A DNA stretch of 64,000 nucleotides from Clostridium sp. (GCA_023664605.1 JAMPFF010000002.1:124001-188000); one strand, 5' to 3'; shown: positions 9,082 through 18,079, numbered from the stretch's first letter. Notes: generated from the sequence alone by a model not told the origin. Numbers and translations are program-made.

Positions 9082-9957
9082 GTGAAAAAAATATTAATTA
9101 CTGGAGCAAATGGGTTTATAGGGAAGAATTTAGTTTCTAAATTACAAGAAAAATATTCTATTACTTTTCCGGGAAGAGAAGTATTAAATTTGCTGGATGA
9201 GGAGGCAGTTGCGTCATATCTTAAACAGAATGATTTTGACCTCATTATTCATGCAGCAAATACCAATGATACAAGAAATATTAATATAACGAACTATGAT
9301 GTCCTAGACGCTAATCTCCGTATGTTTTTTAATTTGGAGCGATGTAAAGATTATTATAAAAAAATGTATTATTTTGGTTCCGGTGCAGAATATGATATGA
9401 ATCATTCCATTCCTGATATGAAAGAAGATTATTTTGATACCTACGTTCCAAAAGACAGCTATGGATTTTCCAAATACATTATGTCAAAAACATGTGAGCA
9501 AAATAACAATATTTATGATTTGCGGCTTTTTGGAGTATATGGTAAATATGAAGAATGGGAACGAAGATTTATCTCTAATGCTATATGCCGAGCTTTAATG
9601 GGAAAGAATATTACTATTCAAAAAAACGTTTATTTTGACTATCTATGGGTCGATGACCTCTGTAACATTATGTTTTGGTTTATTGAGAATACACCAACCA
9701 AAAAACACTATAATGTATGTCGCGGAAGTAAAATGGATTTATATTCACTAGCTTGCCTAGTCAGAGAAATTTTAAATATAGATTGCGATATTATCATAAG
9801 CGAACCGGGCTGGAAGCCTGAATATACCGGCGATAATAAGCGGTTATTGGCCGAAATAGGCAACTATCCATTTACAGGATTTAAAGAATCCATTACTGCT
9901 CTGTGTGAATATTACAAAGAGCATATTGACTTAATTGATGTAAATAAATTGCAATAA
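9082..9957 (+). CDS. NAD-dependent epimerase/dehydratase (extended SDR)
   Basis: A 291-residue extended SDR acting on nucleotide-sugars. It has TGANGFIGKNL for NAD binding at the N-terminus, SGAEYD near the active site, and catalytic YGFSK around residue 132. The start is a GTG preceded by GCAGGAGAA. It is closely similar in layout to the protein at 23932-24819 (GSGAEYDKR, YGLMK, the same FDYLWIDD-type segment), so the two operons on either side carry paralogous epimerases or reductases. The product sugar cannot be deduced; GDP-fucose-synthase-like 3,5-epimerase/reductases are the nearest recognisable relatives. Confidence 0.82.
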   Translation: MKKILITGANGFIGKNLVSKLQEKYSITFPGREVLNLLDEEAVASYLKQNDFDLIIHAANTNDTRNINITNYDVLDANLRMFFNLERCKDYYKKMYYFGSGAEYDMNHSIPDMKEDYFDTYVPKDSYGFSKYIMSKTCEQNNNIYDLRLFGVYGKYEEWERRFISNAICRALMGKNITIQKNVYFDYLWVDDLCNIMFWFIENTPTKKHYNVCRGSKMDLYSLACLVREILNIDCDIIISEPGWKPEYTGDNKRLLAEIGNYPFTGFKESITALCEYYKEHIDLIDVNKLQ

Positions 9958-10021
9958 AAACTCGCTTTTATTGCTGTAAATTCACACGCATATTTACATC
10001 GCTATTTTTAAGGAGTTTGTA

Positions 10022-10042
10022 TATAATAGAGTTTAGAAGGAG
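10022..10042 (+). promoter_or_regulatory. Probable -10 element and ribosome site of the TA module
   Basis: TATAAT at 10022-10027 and AGAAGGAG at 10035-10042 precede the antitoxin. No convincing -35 lies 16-18 bp upstream, so the promoter is tentative. The 94-bp gap before the antitoxin otherwise holds only an imperfect 7-bp dyad (TGTAAAT...ATTTACA). Confidence 0.35.
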
Positions 10043-10051
10043 TTGATGACC

Positions 10052-10297
10052 ATGCCAAATATAAAACCAATATCAGATTTAAGAAATTATACAGAAGTAT
10101 TAAAAGAAGTAAGAACAAACCAGCCGGTGTATCTGACTCGTAATGGGCGGGGTGCATATGCTATTGTAGATATTGATGAGTTGGATCGATTAAAAGCGAC
10201 GGTTCAGCTTTTGACAAAACTGGAAGAAGGAGAACAGTCTGCTAGAGAAAAAGGCTGGTTGACAGCGGATGAAGTAGAGGCTGCGTTGGGATTGTGA
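10052..10297 (+). CDS. Type II antitoxin, Phd/YefM family
   Basis: An 81-residue Phd/YefM-like antitoxin. The N-terminal IKPISDLRNYTEVLKEV and PVYLTRNGRGAYAIVDIDE match the DNA-binding domain of this family, and the C-terminal acidic helix would wrap the toxin. ATG 10052 sits 9 bases after AGAAGGAG; earlier TTG/ATG codons at 10043 and 10046 are too close to the ribosome site. The toxin gene begins 1 base after the stop. Antitoxins of this type usually repress their own promoter. Confidence 0.9.
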   Translation: MPNIKPISDLRNYTEVLKEVRTNQPVYLTRNGRGAYAIVDIDELDRLKATVQLLTKLEEGEQSAREKGWLTADEVEAALGL

Positions 10298-10298
10298 T

Positions 10299-10646
10299 AT
10301 GCCAAAGCTGATTTATGCACCAAAAGCATTGGATGATCTGCAGGAAATAAAAACTTATGTTGTCAGGCAGTTTGGTGAAAGTCGGGCAAAAGCCTCTGTC
10401 AAAGAGATTACATCAACTGCCAAACAGTTAGAAGTGTTTCCGGAAGAAGGCCCCCGCTTAGAGGAACTAATAGAATACTCGACAGATTACCATTATTTGG
10501 TTGCAAAGCCTAATTATATTTTTTATAGGATTGAGGATGATACTGTGAGAATTATCCGTATTTTGAATGAAAAGCAGGATTTCTTACAGATATTGTTTGG
10601 AATCAGCAGTATATCTGAAGCAGGAGAAGATTACTGGGATGATTAG
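10299..10646 (+). CDS. Type II toxin, RelE/ParE family
   Basis: A 115-residue toxin with the RelE/ParE fold pattern: MPKLIYAPKALDDLQEIKTYV at the N-terminus, then EEGPRLEEL, DYHYLVAKPNYIFYRIEDDTVRIIRIL and a short C-terminal tail. It most likely inhibits translation or gyrase when unbound; the sequence does not decide which. It follows the Phd-type antitoxin by 1 bp and ends 4 bp from the end of the convergent pyruvyl-transferase-like gene, so the module sits exactly where two glycan operons meet. Confidence 0.88.
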   Translation: MPKLIYAPKALDDLQEIKTYVVRQFGESRAKASVKEITSTAKQLEVFPEEGPRLEELIEYSTDYHYLVAKPNYIFYRIEDDTVRIIRILNEKQDFLQILFGISSISEAGEDYWDD

Positions 10647-10650
10647 GGTG

Positions 10651-11895
10651 TCATACATAGCCACAATAAAAATCATGCTCCCATTGATGAAACCATTCAT
10701 TCGACTGTAATTCTTTGCTCGCCGCATCACCGGTAACTAAAATCTTTAATTTTGAGTATTTTTCCATAGCATCCAATTTCTCGGATGCTATCCCGTCATA
10801 TGTAAAATTTCTGTATTTATCAAAAATTGTAACCAATTTGGCATTAGGACGGTTTTCTTTAATCCATTCAATTAATGAAGGAGAAATTAAGCAAAATCCC
10901 CATATCGCATAATCTATATTATCTTGTATATCCCAATTTTCCTGTATTTGCTGAATAAGATTTTCATACACTCCATTTTTAATTTCCAATCTGCTTTTGG
11001 ATTCATAAATATCGCTGATTTCGCATGTTTTCTCATATGTCTTAAATGTATTTCGCATTATTTCTGCTGCATTTTTGAGTATCTTTTCTTTAATGGCGCA
11101 AATATCAACTGGGGGGGGGTACCAATCAATAGAGGCATAATTTTCTTTCACATATATTGGGGTAATACTGTCCAGCCATGTAAACGGTGTAGTAAATGTA
11201 TTCTTAACTATAACGACCGGAATGCCCGCCGCGATACAAGGTACTGCACAGTGCAGTCTGCTTGTTACTATCACTCTGGCTTCTTTTTTATACTTTTCAT
11301 ACAACATTAATACATCTTTTTCCACGTCCTCAGGTCCTATGCTCCAGATGTGTGTAATCTCTTCTATGTCCTCCTTGTTATAAGGAAGATATCTCCTAAC
11401 TTCTTCAGGTATATCAACTAAGAAAACTTTTTTCCTTTCATTAGACCTGTCTCTTTCATCAAATGTAATTGTCATACAACCATTTAACCACGCTTTGATT
11501 TCATGTTTTCGTAATATGTTCAGTGTAAATTCATCTCTACAGCCAATTGGTTCAAACTTTTTCAAATATGCAATATCCTTTGGGGATAAATAATCAGCTC
11601 CCACGGCAAAGCCAAGAAAAACAGGAATTATTTTAGGACTAAAATTAGTTAAATCCATACCTGTAGAAAATCCATTAAAAATACAGTTAATTGGAACGAC
11701 TAAATACTCACCGGAATAAGAGCATAGTTCATATCTATTAATATGCACTATTTCTTCTTTATGAATTCCCATTGCCTCATATAAATGCAGACAAGCCAAA
11801 TATTGAATAACATCTCCTATATTAATACTTTCTTGTGTTTTCTCCTGCTTTTTATATATACTGCCATATGGATAATACACAATTCCCCATTTCAT
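10651..11895 (-). CDS. Polysaccharide pyruvyl transferase-like protein
   Basis: A 414-residue paralog of the 1488-2759 protein and the last gene of the minus-strand operon. It has the GDVIQYLACLHLY N-terminal motif, PIGCRDEFT, LNGCMTITF and SRLHCAVPCIAAGIPVVI. I prefer the start at 11895 (MKWG) because every paralog starts MK[YF]G and an AAAGGGAA lies upstream. The 11916 ATG overlaps the previous stop (ATGA) but has no ribosome site. The WYPPPVD segment is encoded by a 9-C run (11111-11119 on the plus strand as G). The C-terminal domain is a Rossmann-like tail. Confidence 0.8.
   Translation of the reverse strand: MKWGIVYYPYGSIYKKQEKTQESINIGDVIQYLACLHLYEAMGIHKEEIVHINRYELCSYSGEYLVVPINCIFNGFSTGMDLTNFSPKIIPVFLGFAVGADYLSPKDIAYLKKFEPIGCRDEFTLNILRKHEIKAWLNGCMTITFDERDRSNERKKVFLVDIPEEVRRYLPYNKEDIEEITHIWSIGPEDVEKDVLMLYEKYKKEARVIVTSRLHCAVPCIAAGIPVVIVKNTFTTPFTWLDSITPIYVKENYASIDWYPPPVDICAIKEKILKNAAEIMRNTFKTYEKTCEISDIYESKSRLEIKNGVYENLIQQIQENWDIQDNIDYAIWGFCLISPSLIEWIKENRPNAKLVTIFDKYRNFTYDGIASEKLDAMEKYSKLKILVTGDAASKELQSNEWFHQWEHDFYCGYV
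11111..11119 (-). repeat. Homopolymeric G9/C9 tract in pyruvyl transferase-like gene
   Basis: Nine G on the plus strand, reading as C9 in the coding strand and encoding the proline triplet in WYPPPVD. The frame is intact. The paralog at 12952-14256 has an 8-bp tract at the equivalent place. Confidence 0.9.
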
Positions 11896-11912
11896 ATTAT
11901 TTATGTTCCCTT

Positions 11913-12950
11913 TCATAGAGTGTTTATATAATGAAATTTCAGTGTTTCTGCATCGGAATCTGTAATGATATCTTCAGGATACATAGTATATCTATACGCC
12001 CTGCAATTTTTACATATATCTCCACAACTTTCTACGCCTTTTAACATATTCAATCTAAAATTATTAAATACCTTGCCATTCCATATATCTACAATACTTT
12101 GTTGTTTGACATTTCCCATAACTGACGGGGCTTCTGTACTGCAGCAAGGGAAAATAGAACCGTCTGGATTTAATTGAAGCAAGTAGAACGGATGATTACA
12201 AATATGAATATTGGCAGGCAGTGTTTTTCCGCGCATACTGATATATTCGTTGTCTTCTTCTTTAAATCCGTATTTAGCATAATCGACTTTAGATGCACTG
12301 GGACTTATTTTTTCTATTGAAACGGAATCCGCAATATTGCCAAAGATATCGTAAAATTTTTTTAAATTTTCCTCTGTAGCGACAGCTATATCTGCAATTT
12401 TTAAATTTAAAATAATATCACCTTTGTGCGTGTAAAAATATTTGATATTATCTAAAAAAACATCAAAATCCATTTTTATATCTGCGACATTATGGTAATC
12501 TTCCGCATTTAATCCCTGCAACGAAATTCGCATTTGTGTTAATCCCGAAGAGATTAATTTATCGCTCATTTCATGTGTCAGTAAAGAGCCATTTGTTATG
12601 ATTTCTATTCGTTGGGACACATTCTTTTCAGATGCATATTGTACCATCTCAGCAATAGCAGGATGTAATAAGGGTTCTCCGATACCGACAAATCTAAGCA
12701 TTTTTATCTTTTGCTCAAAGAGTTGCGCATCATCCACCATTTTCTTAAACACTTTATAATCCAACACTTCCGTATCAAAAGCATATCCATGTTCCTTAAT
12801 AGGAAGTGAAAACAGACAATAATTGCACCTAAAATTACATGCATGTATTGGGAATACATCTATTGCCAAGGGGGTGTGAAGTGGAATGATGTCCGTAAGT
12901 TTCATTCTACCCCCCCCCGAACCCTGCCCGGTAGTCTCTATTGCTTTCAA
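11913..12950 (-). CDS. Radical SAM/SPASM protein
   Basis: A 345-residue radical SAM enzyme. The SAM-cluster motif CNFRCNYC (C-x3-C-x2-C) is near residue 38, followed by FVGIGEPLLHP and EIITNGS. The C-terminal SPASM-type cysteines lie in ICNHPFY, IFPCCS and CGDICKNC and would bind auxiliary iron-sulfur clusters. The start is a TTG at 12950 with AAGGAGGGG upstream. This choice is supported because residues 1-28 align end to end in length with the N-terminus of the 17063-18079 paralog. A G9 run sits at residues 11-14; slippage would shift the frame, though ATG 12905 just after it could rescue initiation. The substrate is unknown. Confidence 0.85.
   Translation of the reverse strand: MKAIETTGQGSGGGRMKLTDIIPLHTPLAIDVFPIHACNFRCNYCLFSLPIKEHGYAFDTEVLDYKVFKKMVDDAQLFEQKIKMLRFVGIGEPLLHPAIAEMVQYASEKNVSQRIEIITNGSLLTHEMSDKLISSGLTQMRISLQGLNAEDYHNVADIKMDFDVFLDNIKYFYTHKGDIILNLKIADIAVATEENLKKFYDIFGNIADSVSIEKISPSASKVDYAKYGFKEEDNEYISMRGKTLPANIHICNHPFYLLQLNPDGSIFPCCSTEAPSVMGNVKQQSIVDIWNGKVFNNFRLNMLKGVESCGDICKNCRAYRYTMYPEDIITDSDAETLKFHYINTL
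12910..12918 (-). repeat. Homopolymeric C9/G9 tract near radical SAM start
   Basis: Nine C on the plus strand (G9 in the coding strand) in the SGGGR codons of the radical SAM protein. It lies 5 bases before an in-frame ATG at 12905, so it could affect both frame and internal initiation. Confidence 0.9.
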
Positions 12951-12951
12951 T

Positions 12952-14256
12952 TCATTGCCCCTCCTTATGCAATATTTGGTTAATATCTTCTTGTGTCATG
13001 AATTGTCTCTCGCACATAAAGAATTCTGAATCCGGTTTATTCATACCGGTAAATTTGTCTCTTGCTGCTGCAATAGCCGTATTGCTGGTAACAAATATGA
13101 ATGCAGGCTCATCCGTTTCAATATTGTCGGGATGACGGGGAACTTTATCAAGAAACATATTAGTTACAAACATATCATAAACATAGCATAATTGCGCATT
13201 CGGATAATATTCCTCTATAAATTTTTGGATTCTTTTAGCCGTGTAAGTAGCACCCCAATAAGCATATCGAATGGTAGTATTTTTTTCCCAGTTTTTCTTA
13301 ATATACTCTATAGCGAAGTTTCCATAAAAGAGGTCATCAAATTCTTTTATCTCAATATTTTCACGAAGTTCACTCAAAGTGCAGATGTCATAATATTTAT
13401 CATATGCTGCTTTTATCTTGTCGCATGCGATTCTTATCATCAATTCTTTTTCTTCATCCGGAATAGTGACTGCGGGGGGGGACCAATTAATTTTATCAAA
13501 ATCTGCCGGTTCATATACAGGGATGTATTTACGGAGCCATGTATATTTGAAATTGAAATTCTCTATGGTTAGTATAACGGGAATGCCCAATGCTAAACAC
13601 ATAATAGCAGAATGAAATCTTGAGGTTATTACCAATTTGGCTTCCCGACTATATAAATCTTTCATCATTTCACCATAAGCAGAAAGATTGCCTCCTGCCA
13701 GTTCATCCGGTTTCATATATGTTTCATGGTATATAAATTTATATTTCTTTAATAAATCATGTGGAATATAGTCCATAATCGCTTTATTGGCATCCGCCAG
13801 AAAAACAGTGTCTTGTGTTGGCAGATTTTGTATTCTTTGAGGAAAAGTTGCAACCATGCAGCCATTCAAATATGCGTCGATTCCCTTGTCTAATAACATC
13901 CTCAATGTTCTTTCATCCCGGCATCCTACCGGAGAAAATCTTTGCAGAACTTTTTCCTCTTTATCATTTAATTCATGCTGTCCATTGAAAGACAGACCGA
14001 TAAAGACTGGTAAGATACGATTGGAATAATTAAGCGTATATGTATGCAGATTAATGGGAGTAACGATATATTCCCCCGCATAGTTTTCAACGCCGTAGTG
14101 AGGACATTCTATAATATCATTTTCCTTAATTCCTAATCGTTTCAAACAATTATCTAACGCCATGGTTTCCCATATATCACCCAAATTAATGAGCCTTTTA
14201 GTTGATGTATCGATGCCATCAATGGTCCCCAAGTGAATTATTCTGCCATATTTCAT
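12952..14256 (-). CDS. Polysaccharide pyruvyl transferase-like protein
   Basis: A 434-residue member of the same family as 1488-2759. It shows INLGDIWETMALDNCLKRLG, PVGCRDERT, LNGCMVATF and TSRFHSAIMCLALGIPVIL; SRFH replaces the SRLH of the paralogs. The C-terminal tail includes YAYWGATYTAKRIQKF, a Rossmann-like segment. The start has a good GGAGG. The NWSPPAVT segment carries a C8 run (G8 on the plus strand, 13474-13481). It abuts the radical SAM gene downstream (TGA at 12952-12954, TTG at 12950), indicating translational coupling. This is the second PPT-like/radical SAM pairing in this operon. Confidence 0.8.
   Translation of the reverse strand: MKYGRIIHLGTIDGIDTSTKRLINLGDIWETMALDNCLKRLGIKENDIIECPHYGVENYAGEYIVTPINLHTYTLNYSNRILPVFIGLSFNGQHELNDKEEKVLQRFSPVGCRDERTLRMLLDKGIDAYLNGCMVATFPQRIQNLPTQDTVFLADANKAIMDYIPHDLLKKYKFIYHETYMKPDELAGGNLSAYGEMMKDLYSREAKLVITSRFHSAIMCLALGIPVILTIENFNFKYTWLRKYIPVYEPADFDKINWSPPAVTIPDEEKELMIRIACDKIKAAYDKYYDICTLSELRENIEIKEFDDLFYGNFAIEYIKKNWEKNTTIRYAYWGATYTAKRIQKFIEEYYPNAQLCYVYDMFVTNMFLDKVPRHPDNIETDEPAFIFVTSNTAIAAARDKFTGMNKPDSEFFMCERQFMTQEDINQILHKEGQ
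13474..13481 (-). repeat. Homopolymeric G8/C8 tract in pyruvyl transferase-like gene
   Basis: Eight G on the plus strand, reading C8 in the coding strand, in the NWSPPAVT codons. It is at the position equivalent to the 11111-11119 tract of the paralog. Confidence 0.9.
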
Positions 14257-14287
14257 TACTAATCCTCCGTATTTTCTCTAAATTAAC

Positions 14288-16105
14288 TCAGTCATTTTTT
14301 AATAAATCACAAATATCGATAACCTTCTTGACTCTGGGATATTGATATCGTATCTGCAATTCGATTTGGTTATAATAAGCGGGTATTGCAATTACAACAC
14401 AAGATATTTTTTGTTGTTCAATAATTTCTGCGGCATTTACTTTTCTTCCGCCAACGACTAACTGCTGTTTAATCTCCGAAACATCTATAGGAAATATTTC
14501 GTCATGCTGCAATGCCTGTACTTTTTCAAATACTCTGGTGGTATGATAATTTATTCCCCAAACTCCGATAGCGCCGTATTCCTTATGTAGTTTCTGAAAA
14601 TTAGCATTTAAGTGATTTATTAACTTCTGTGGAATAGATATATTATATTTTTGTCCACAACATTTACAATCCAAAAAGTTTGTAGCAAATAATTTAATGT
14701 TTGTCCACTCATTTTTAGTGCCGCATTTTTTACACGTATCACGCACTGTTATTCTGGCATCTTTATAGTCAACAGATATTAGCTCAGAATTTTCTAAAAC
14801 CTCTGTCTTGGAAAACGGGTATTCTGCAATTTTTTTAATAACATCTGCATATTCTTTCATTGTCATTTTTGTATTATTAAATTGCGGGCATCCATCCTGC
14901 AGATATTTTACCGGATCTTTAATCAATCCTTTTTGCTTTGCATTGCGATATAAACGGCAGCCGGGAAAAACCGTGATAGTATTAAGATTTATCTTATAGT
15001 GTGCATTTTTTTCCCAATAATTCAAAGTATTCAACGCTGTCTCATAAGTCTCTGCCTCATCTCCAAATATAAAAGCGCCATCAAATGGGATTCCGGCTTT
15101 ATATACTGCTTGCAGTGTAGTATCAATCTGTTCAATCGTTATATTTTTTCCCATACTTTTTAATACGCTATTATCAGCGCTTTCGAGGCCAAATGACATC
15201 ATCCTGCATCCGGATTCACGGACCATATTCATTAATTCATTATCCATACTGTCAACGCGAAATTGCGCCCACCATTCAATATGATATGGTTTTATTCTCT
15301 TGCAAAACTCTATAACGCGCTCATTATTATAGGAGAACAGTTCGTCAGCTATACACACATATTGAATGCCATATTTTTTCACATTATAATCCAGCTCTTC
15401 AAAGAAATTATCCAAAGAGCGTTGACGATATTTTTTGCCAACCGTATGAAAACAGAAAGAACATTGGTATGGACAGGATCGACTGCCTAACATAAAGATA
15501 CTTCGTTCAGAGTTCATTCCGCTAACACCGGGATTACTGGAAAAACTTTTTTCTAATTCAAATCCGTCATAATCCGGCCATGGAATACTATCTATGTTCT
15601 CAATTTCTTTACGTGCAGGAGTAGTTGTCAATGTTCCATTTTCATTTCTAATAATAATTCCTTCAATTTCAGTAAATGGGATCCCTGATTCTAATGCTCG
15701 GCACAGTTCTACATCTGTTATTTCTCCCTCGCCTATAATGCCTGCATTTGCTGCCGGAAGTGCATTCATTGCCGCTTCAGGATCTCCGGTAATTACGCCT
15801 CCGCCCACAAAAATGGGCATATCGGGTTTATAATTTCTTACAGCTTCTGTTAATTGGCGTAATGGATAGTATTGAAAGGATAATCCTCCTGTCAATAAAA
15901 CATCTATATTATTTATATCAATCTGTTCTTTGATTAAATCATCAACACTTCCTTCATGATGATTTAAATTATAAGTAAATACATTAAATCCGGCCGCTTT
16001 CATTGCTGCGCTAATATATGGCAAACCTAACGGAAAGGAATAACCATCGCCCACTTTGTTTACAATTCGCGGCATAGCCAATAAATAATTTAATTTTGAA
16101 CTCAT
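14288..16105 (-). CDS. B12-binding-type radical SAM protein with zinc-ribbon and Rossmann-like tail
   Basis: A 605-residue class-B-like radical SAM protein. Residues 1-170 resemble a cobalamin-binding domain (FPLGLPYISAAMKAAGF, FVGGGVITGDPEAAM, IIGEGE). The SAM-cluster motif is CPYQCSFC near residue 213, followed by CIADELF and FGLESADNSVLKSMGKN. After about residue 425 come two cysteine pairs (CKKC and CKCC), which look like a zinc ribbon. A C-terminal Rossmann-like module (IGVWGINYHTTRVFEK) is shared in style with its neighbours. Enzymes of this class methylate or rearrange unactivated carbons. It follows the SDR gene in the operon; the substrate is probably a sugar or lipid-linked glycan, by inference. 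Confidence 0.8.
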   Translation of the reverse strand: MSSKLNYLLAMPRIVNKVGDGYSFPLGLPYISAAMKAAGFNVFTYNLNHHEGSVDDLIKEQIDINNIDVLLTGGLSFQYYPLRQLTEAVRNYKPDMPIFVGGGVITGDPEAAMNALPAANAGIIGEGEITDVELCRALESGIPFTEIEGIIIRNENGTLTTTPARKEIENIDSIPWPDYDGFELEKSFSSNPGVSGMNSERSIFMLGSRSCPYQCSFCFHTVGKKYRQRSLDNFFEELDYNVKKYGIQYVCIADELFSYNNERVIEFCKRIKPYHIEWWAQFRVDSMDNELMNMVRESGCRMMSFGLESADNSVLKSMGKNITIEQIDTTLQAVYKAGIPFDGAFIFGDEAETYETALNTLNYWEKNAHYKINLNTITVFPGCRLYRNAKQKGLIKDPVKYLQDGCPQFNNTKMTMKEYADVIKKIAEYPFSKTEVLENSELISVDYKDARITVRDTCKKCGTKNEWTNIKLFATNFLDCKCCGQKYNISIPQKLINHLNANFQKLHKEYGAIGVWGINYHTTRVFEKVQALQHDEIFPIDVSEIKQQLVVGGRKVNAAEIIEQQKISCVVIAIPAYYNQIELQIRYQYPRVKKVIDICDLLKND

Positions 16106-16132
16106 TTTAGTTGTCTCCCGTTTTGTATCTTT

Positions 16133-17032
16133 TTATTTAAGAATACTTTTTAATTCCTGTAAAATAGTGTCTTTTGAAGAATAGGTTGGATGCCATCCAA
16201 AACAATTTTCATAATTTTTCGTATAATAATTCAATTTTTTCCCGGATGGAATTTTTAGTTCTGCCTCATTATCATATAAAACTTTCATCTGAAATTCTTC
16301 TTGACACAGAGTTAGCAGCGCCGTCTTCGAGATCGGCTTTGTACTATATAAATCCATGGAAGTATTTGTTCCCTCTGCCATTATAATTTTTAAAACAGCA
16401 GCGGATAAGTCTTGCGGTGAAATATAGTCCCTTACTATCTCTTCTTTATGAGTAACAAATGGTCTTCCATTTTTTAATGCGTATACGATATCTGCCATTA
16501 AGTAATGTTCTGTTTCTTTCAAAAATCTGCTGAAAAATGCAAAGAGCCTTAAGTCAACAATAAATAAATCAGAAAATGCTCGATGTTTTAATTCTGAATT
16601 TAATTTGATAATTGTAGTATGATAATTTAAAGTCAATGCATTCGGTGGTATTTTAGTTTCTTTCTTTCCGGCTGCTTCTTGAAATTCATTGCCATAAACA
16701 GCGCCACTGCTAAAATTGATATATTTACAATTTGGATGTTCATGCAGATATTTTATAATTAAGTTATCATAGTATTCAGTCAACTCAAATAAATATTTCA
16801 CTTCGTTTGAACCGATTCCTATACAGTTGACAACAGCATCACAGTCAGATTGTAAAAAATAATCTATCTTATGAATTTGTACATTTCCCATGATATTATT
16901 TTTTTGCAGAAAGTATTTCATTTTATCCGTATTACGCACAAAGCACTCCAGTTTAATATGGTTTTCTTTGGCTAAAAAGAAGACTAGTGTACTGCCTATA
17001 TGTCCTGTAGCGCCCAAAATTGCAACCGTCAC
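16133..17032 (-). CDS. NAD-dependent epimerase/dehydratase-like protein (atypical SDR)
   Basis: A 299-residue extended-SDR-type protein with the NAD-binding GATGHIGSTL at its N-terminus, FSSGAVYG in the serine region and VRDYISPQDLSAAVL in the C-terminal part. The usual Y-x-x-x-K is not obvious: the nearest pattern, NYHTTIIK, has wider spacing, so catalysis may be altered. The start is a GTG with GGAGGTAA upstream. It lies between two radical SAM genes in the minus-strand operon and probably modifies a nucleotide-sugar. Its specificity cannot be inferred. Confidence 0.78.
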   Translation of the reverse strand: MTVAILGATGHIGSTLVFFLAKENHIKLECFVRNTDKMKYFLQKNNIMGNVQIHKIDYFLQSDCDAVVNCIGIGSNEVKYLFELTEYYDNLIIKYLHEHPNCKYINFSSGAVYGNEFQEAAGKKETKIPPNALTLNYHTTIIKLNSELKHRAFSDLFIVDLRLFAFFSRFLKETEHYLMADIVYALKNGRPFVTHKEEIVRDYISPQDLSAAVLKIIMAEGTNTSMDLYSTKPISKTALLTLCQEEFQMKVLYDNEAELKIPSGKKLNYYTKNYENCFGWHPTYSSKDTILQELKSILK

Positions 17033-17062
17033 TCTTTACCTCCACTGTTTTCTTGTAGAATA

Positions 17063-18079
17063 TTACATGGTATAATACTGCTTTAATCTTTGCGCAGAAT
17101 TGGATATATCATCTTCTGCAAATAGTCGATAATTCATAATATTGCAATTTTTACAGACCTCGCCCACTGTTTCTATTCCTTCCAACATCTGTCTTCTAAA
17201 TCCGGTAAACATCTTATTATTCCATATTTGCGGGAGAGAATTTGTATTACAATCCCCTAAAATAGCCGGATATGGAATAGAGTGACATCCTACAACTTTT
17301 CCATCCGGATTTATCTGTACAGTATAAAATGGCTGCGGACATATATGACTCTTCCCTACAGCAACGCCAAACTGTGTTAAATTTCCTTTTTCTTTTAACT
17401 CTTGATTGATATCGACTCCCGGAAAGATAGGAACGGCTGTTTCAATGCCAATAGTATCTGTAATGTCGCCAAATAAATGGAAATACTGTTGTTCATCATC
17501 TTTATCGCTTAATGCAATATCCACAATTTTTAAATACATTTGCGTGTGCTGTTTGTGCTCATAAAAATACTGAATATTAGACACAAACTCGTTAAAGTTT
17601 ATGTCTATTCCCGATACTTCTTTATAGCTTTGCGCCGTAATACCCTGTAAAGATATCACAAGACGATCCAAACCTGCGTCTATTATGTAATCCGATATTT
17701 CGGGCGTCAATAAAGAAGCATTCGTAATGATTTCTATTCGCTCTGCAATATTAGAATGTTTAGCGTATTTTATCATACGTGCAATATCCTTATGGAGAAG
17801 CGGCTCACCCATACCTACAAATCGAAAAGTTTTGATTTGTTCCGGAAATTCTTGCATACCGTCCACATATTTTTGAAATGATGTATACTCCATTACTGTT
17901 TTATCTGTCACAAAGCATCTATCGTTCAAAGGAATAGACATATGGCAATATTTGCATTTAAAATTACAGGCGTATATAGGAAATATCTGAACCACAAAGG
18001 GAGTGGATAATGGTAATTTATCTTCTAATCGCTGCCGCGTTCCACCCGGCGGTTCCTGCTTAATTAATTTTGCATTCAT
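17063..18079 (-). CDS. Radical SAM/SPASM protein
   Basis: A 338-residue radical SAM enzyme closely similar to 11913-12950. The 4Fe-4S motif CNFKCKYC lies near residue 38, then FVGMGEPLLHK and EIITNAS. C-terminal SPASM cysteines are in HICPQPFY, VVGCHS and CKNC. The N-terminus contains the shared KLPLSTPF element that recurs as IPL-T-P in the paralogs at 11913, 33703 and 34755. Such enzymes open SAM to a deoxyadenosyl radical; SPASM members modify peptides or sugars. It is followed closely by the SDR gene. No precursor-peptide gene is adjacent, which favours a sugar substrate. Confidence 0.84.
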   Translation of the reverse strand: MNAKLIKQEPPGGTRQRLEDKLPLSTPFVVQIFPIYACNFKCKYCHMSIPLNDRCFVTDKTVMEYTSFQKYVDGMQEFPEQIKTFRFVGMGEPLLHKDIARMIKYAKHSNIAERIEIITNASLLTPEISDYIIDAGLDRLVISLQGITAQSYKEVSGIDINFNEFVSNIQYFYEHKQHTQMYLKIVDIALSDKDDEQQYFHLFGDITDTIGIETAVPIFPGVDINQELKEKGNLTQFGVAVGKSHICPQPFYTVQINPDGKVVGCHSIPYPAILGDCNTNSLPQIWNNKMFTGFRRQMLEGIETVGEVCKNCNIMNYRLFAEDDISNSAQRLKQYYTM

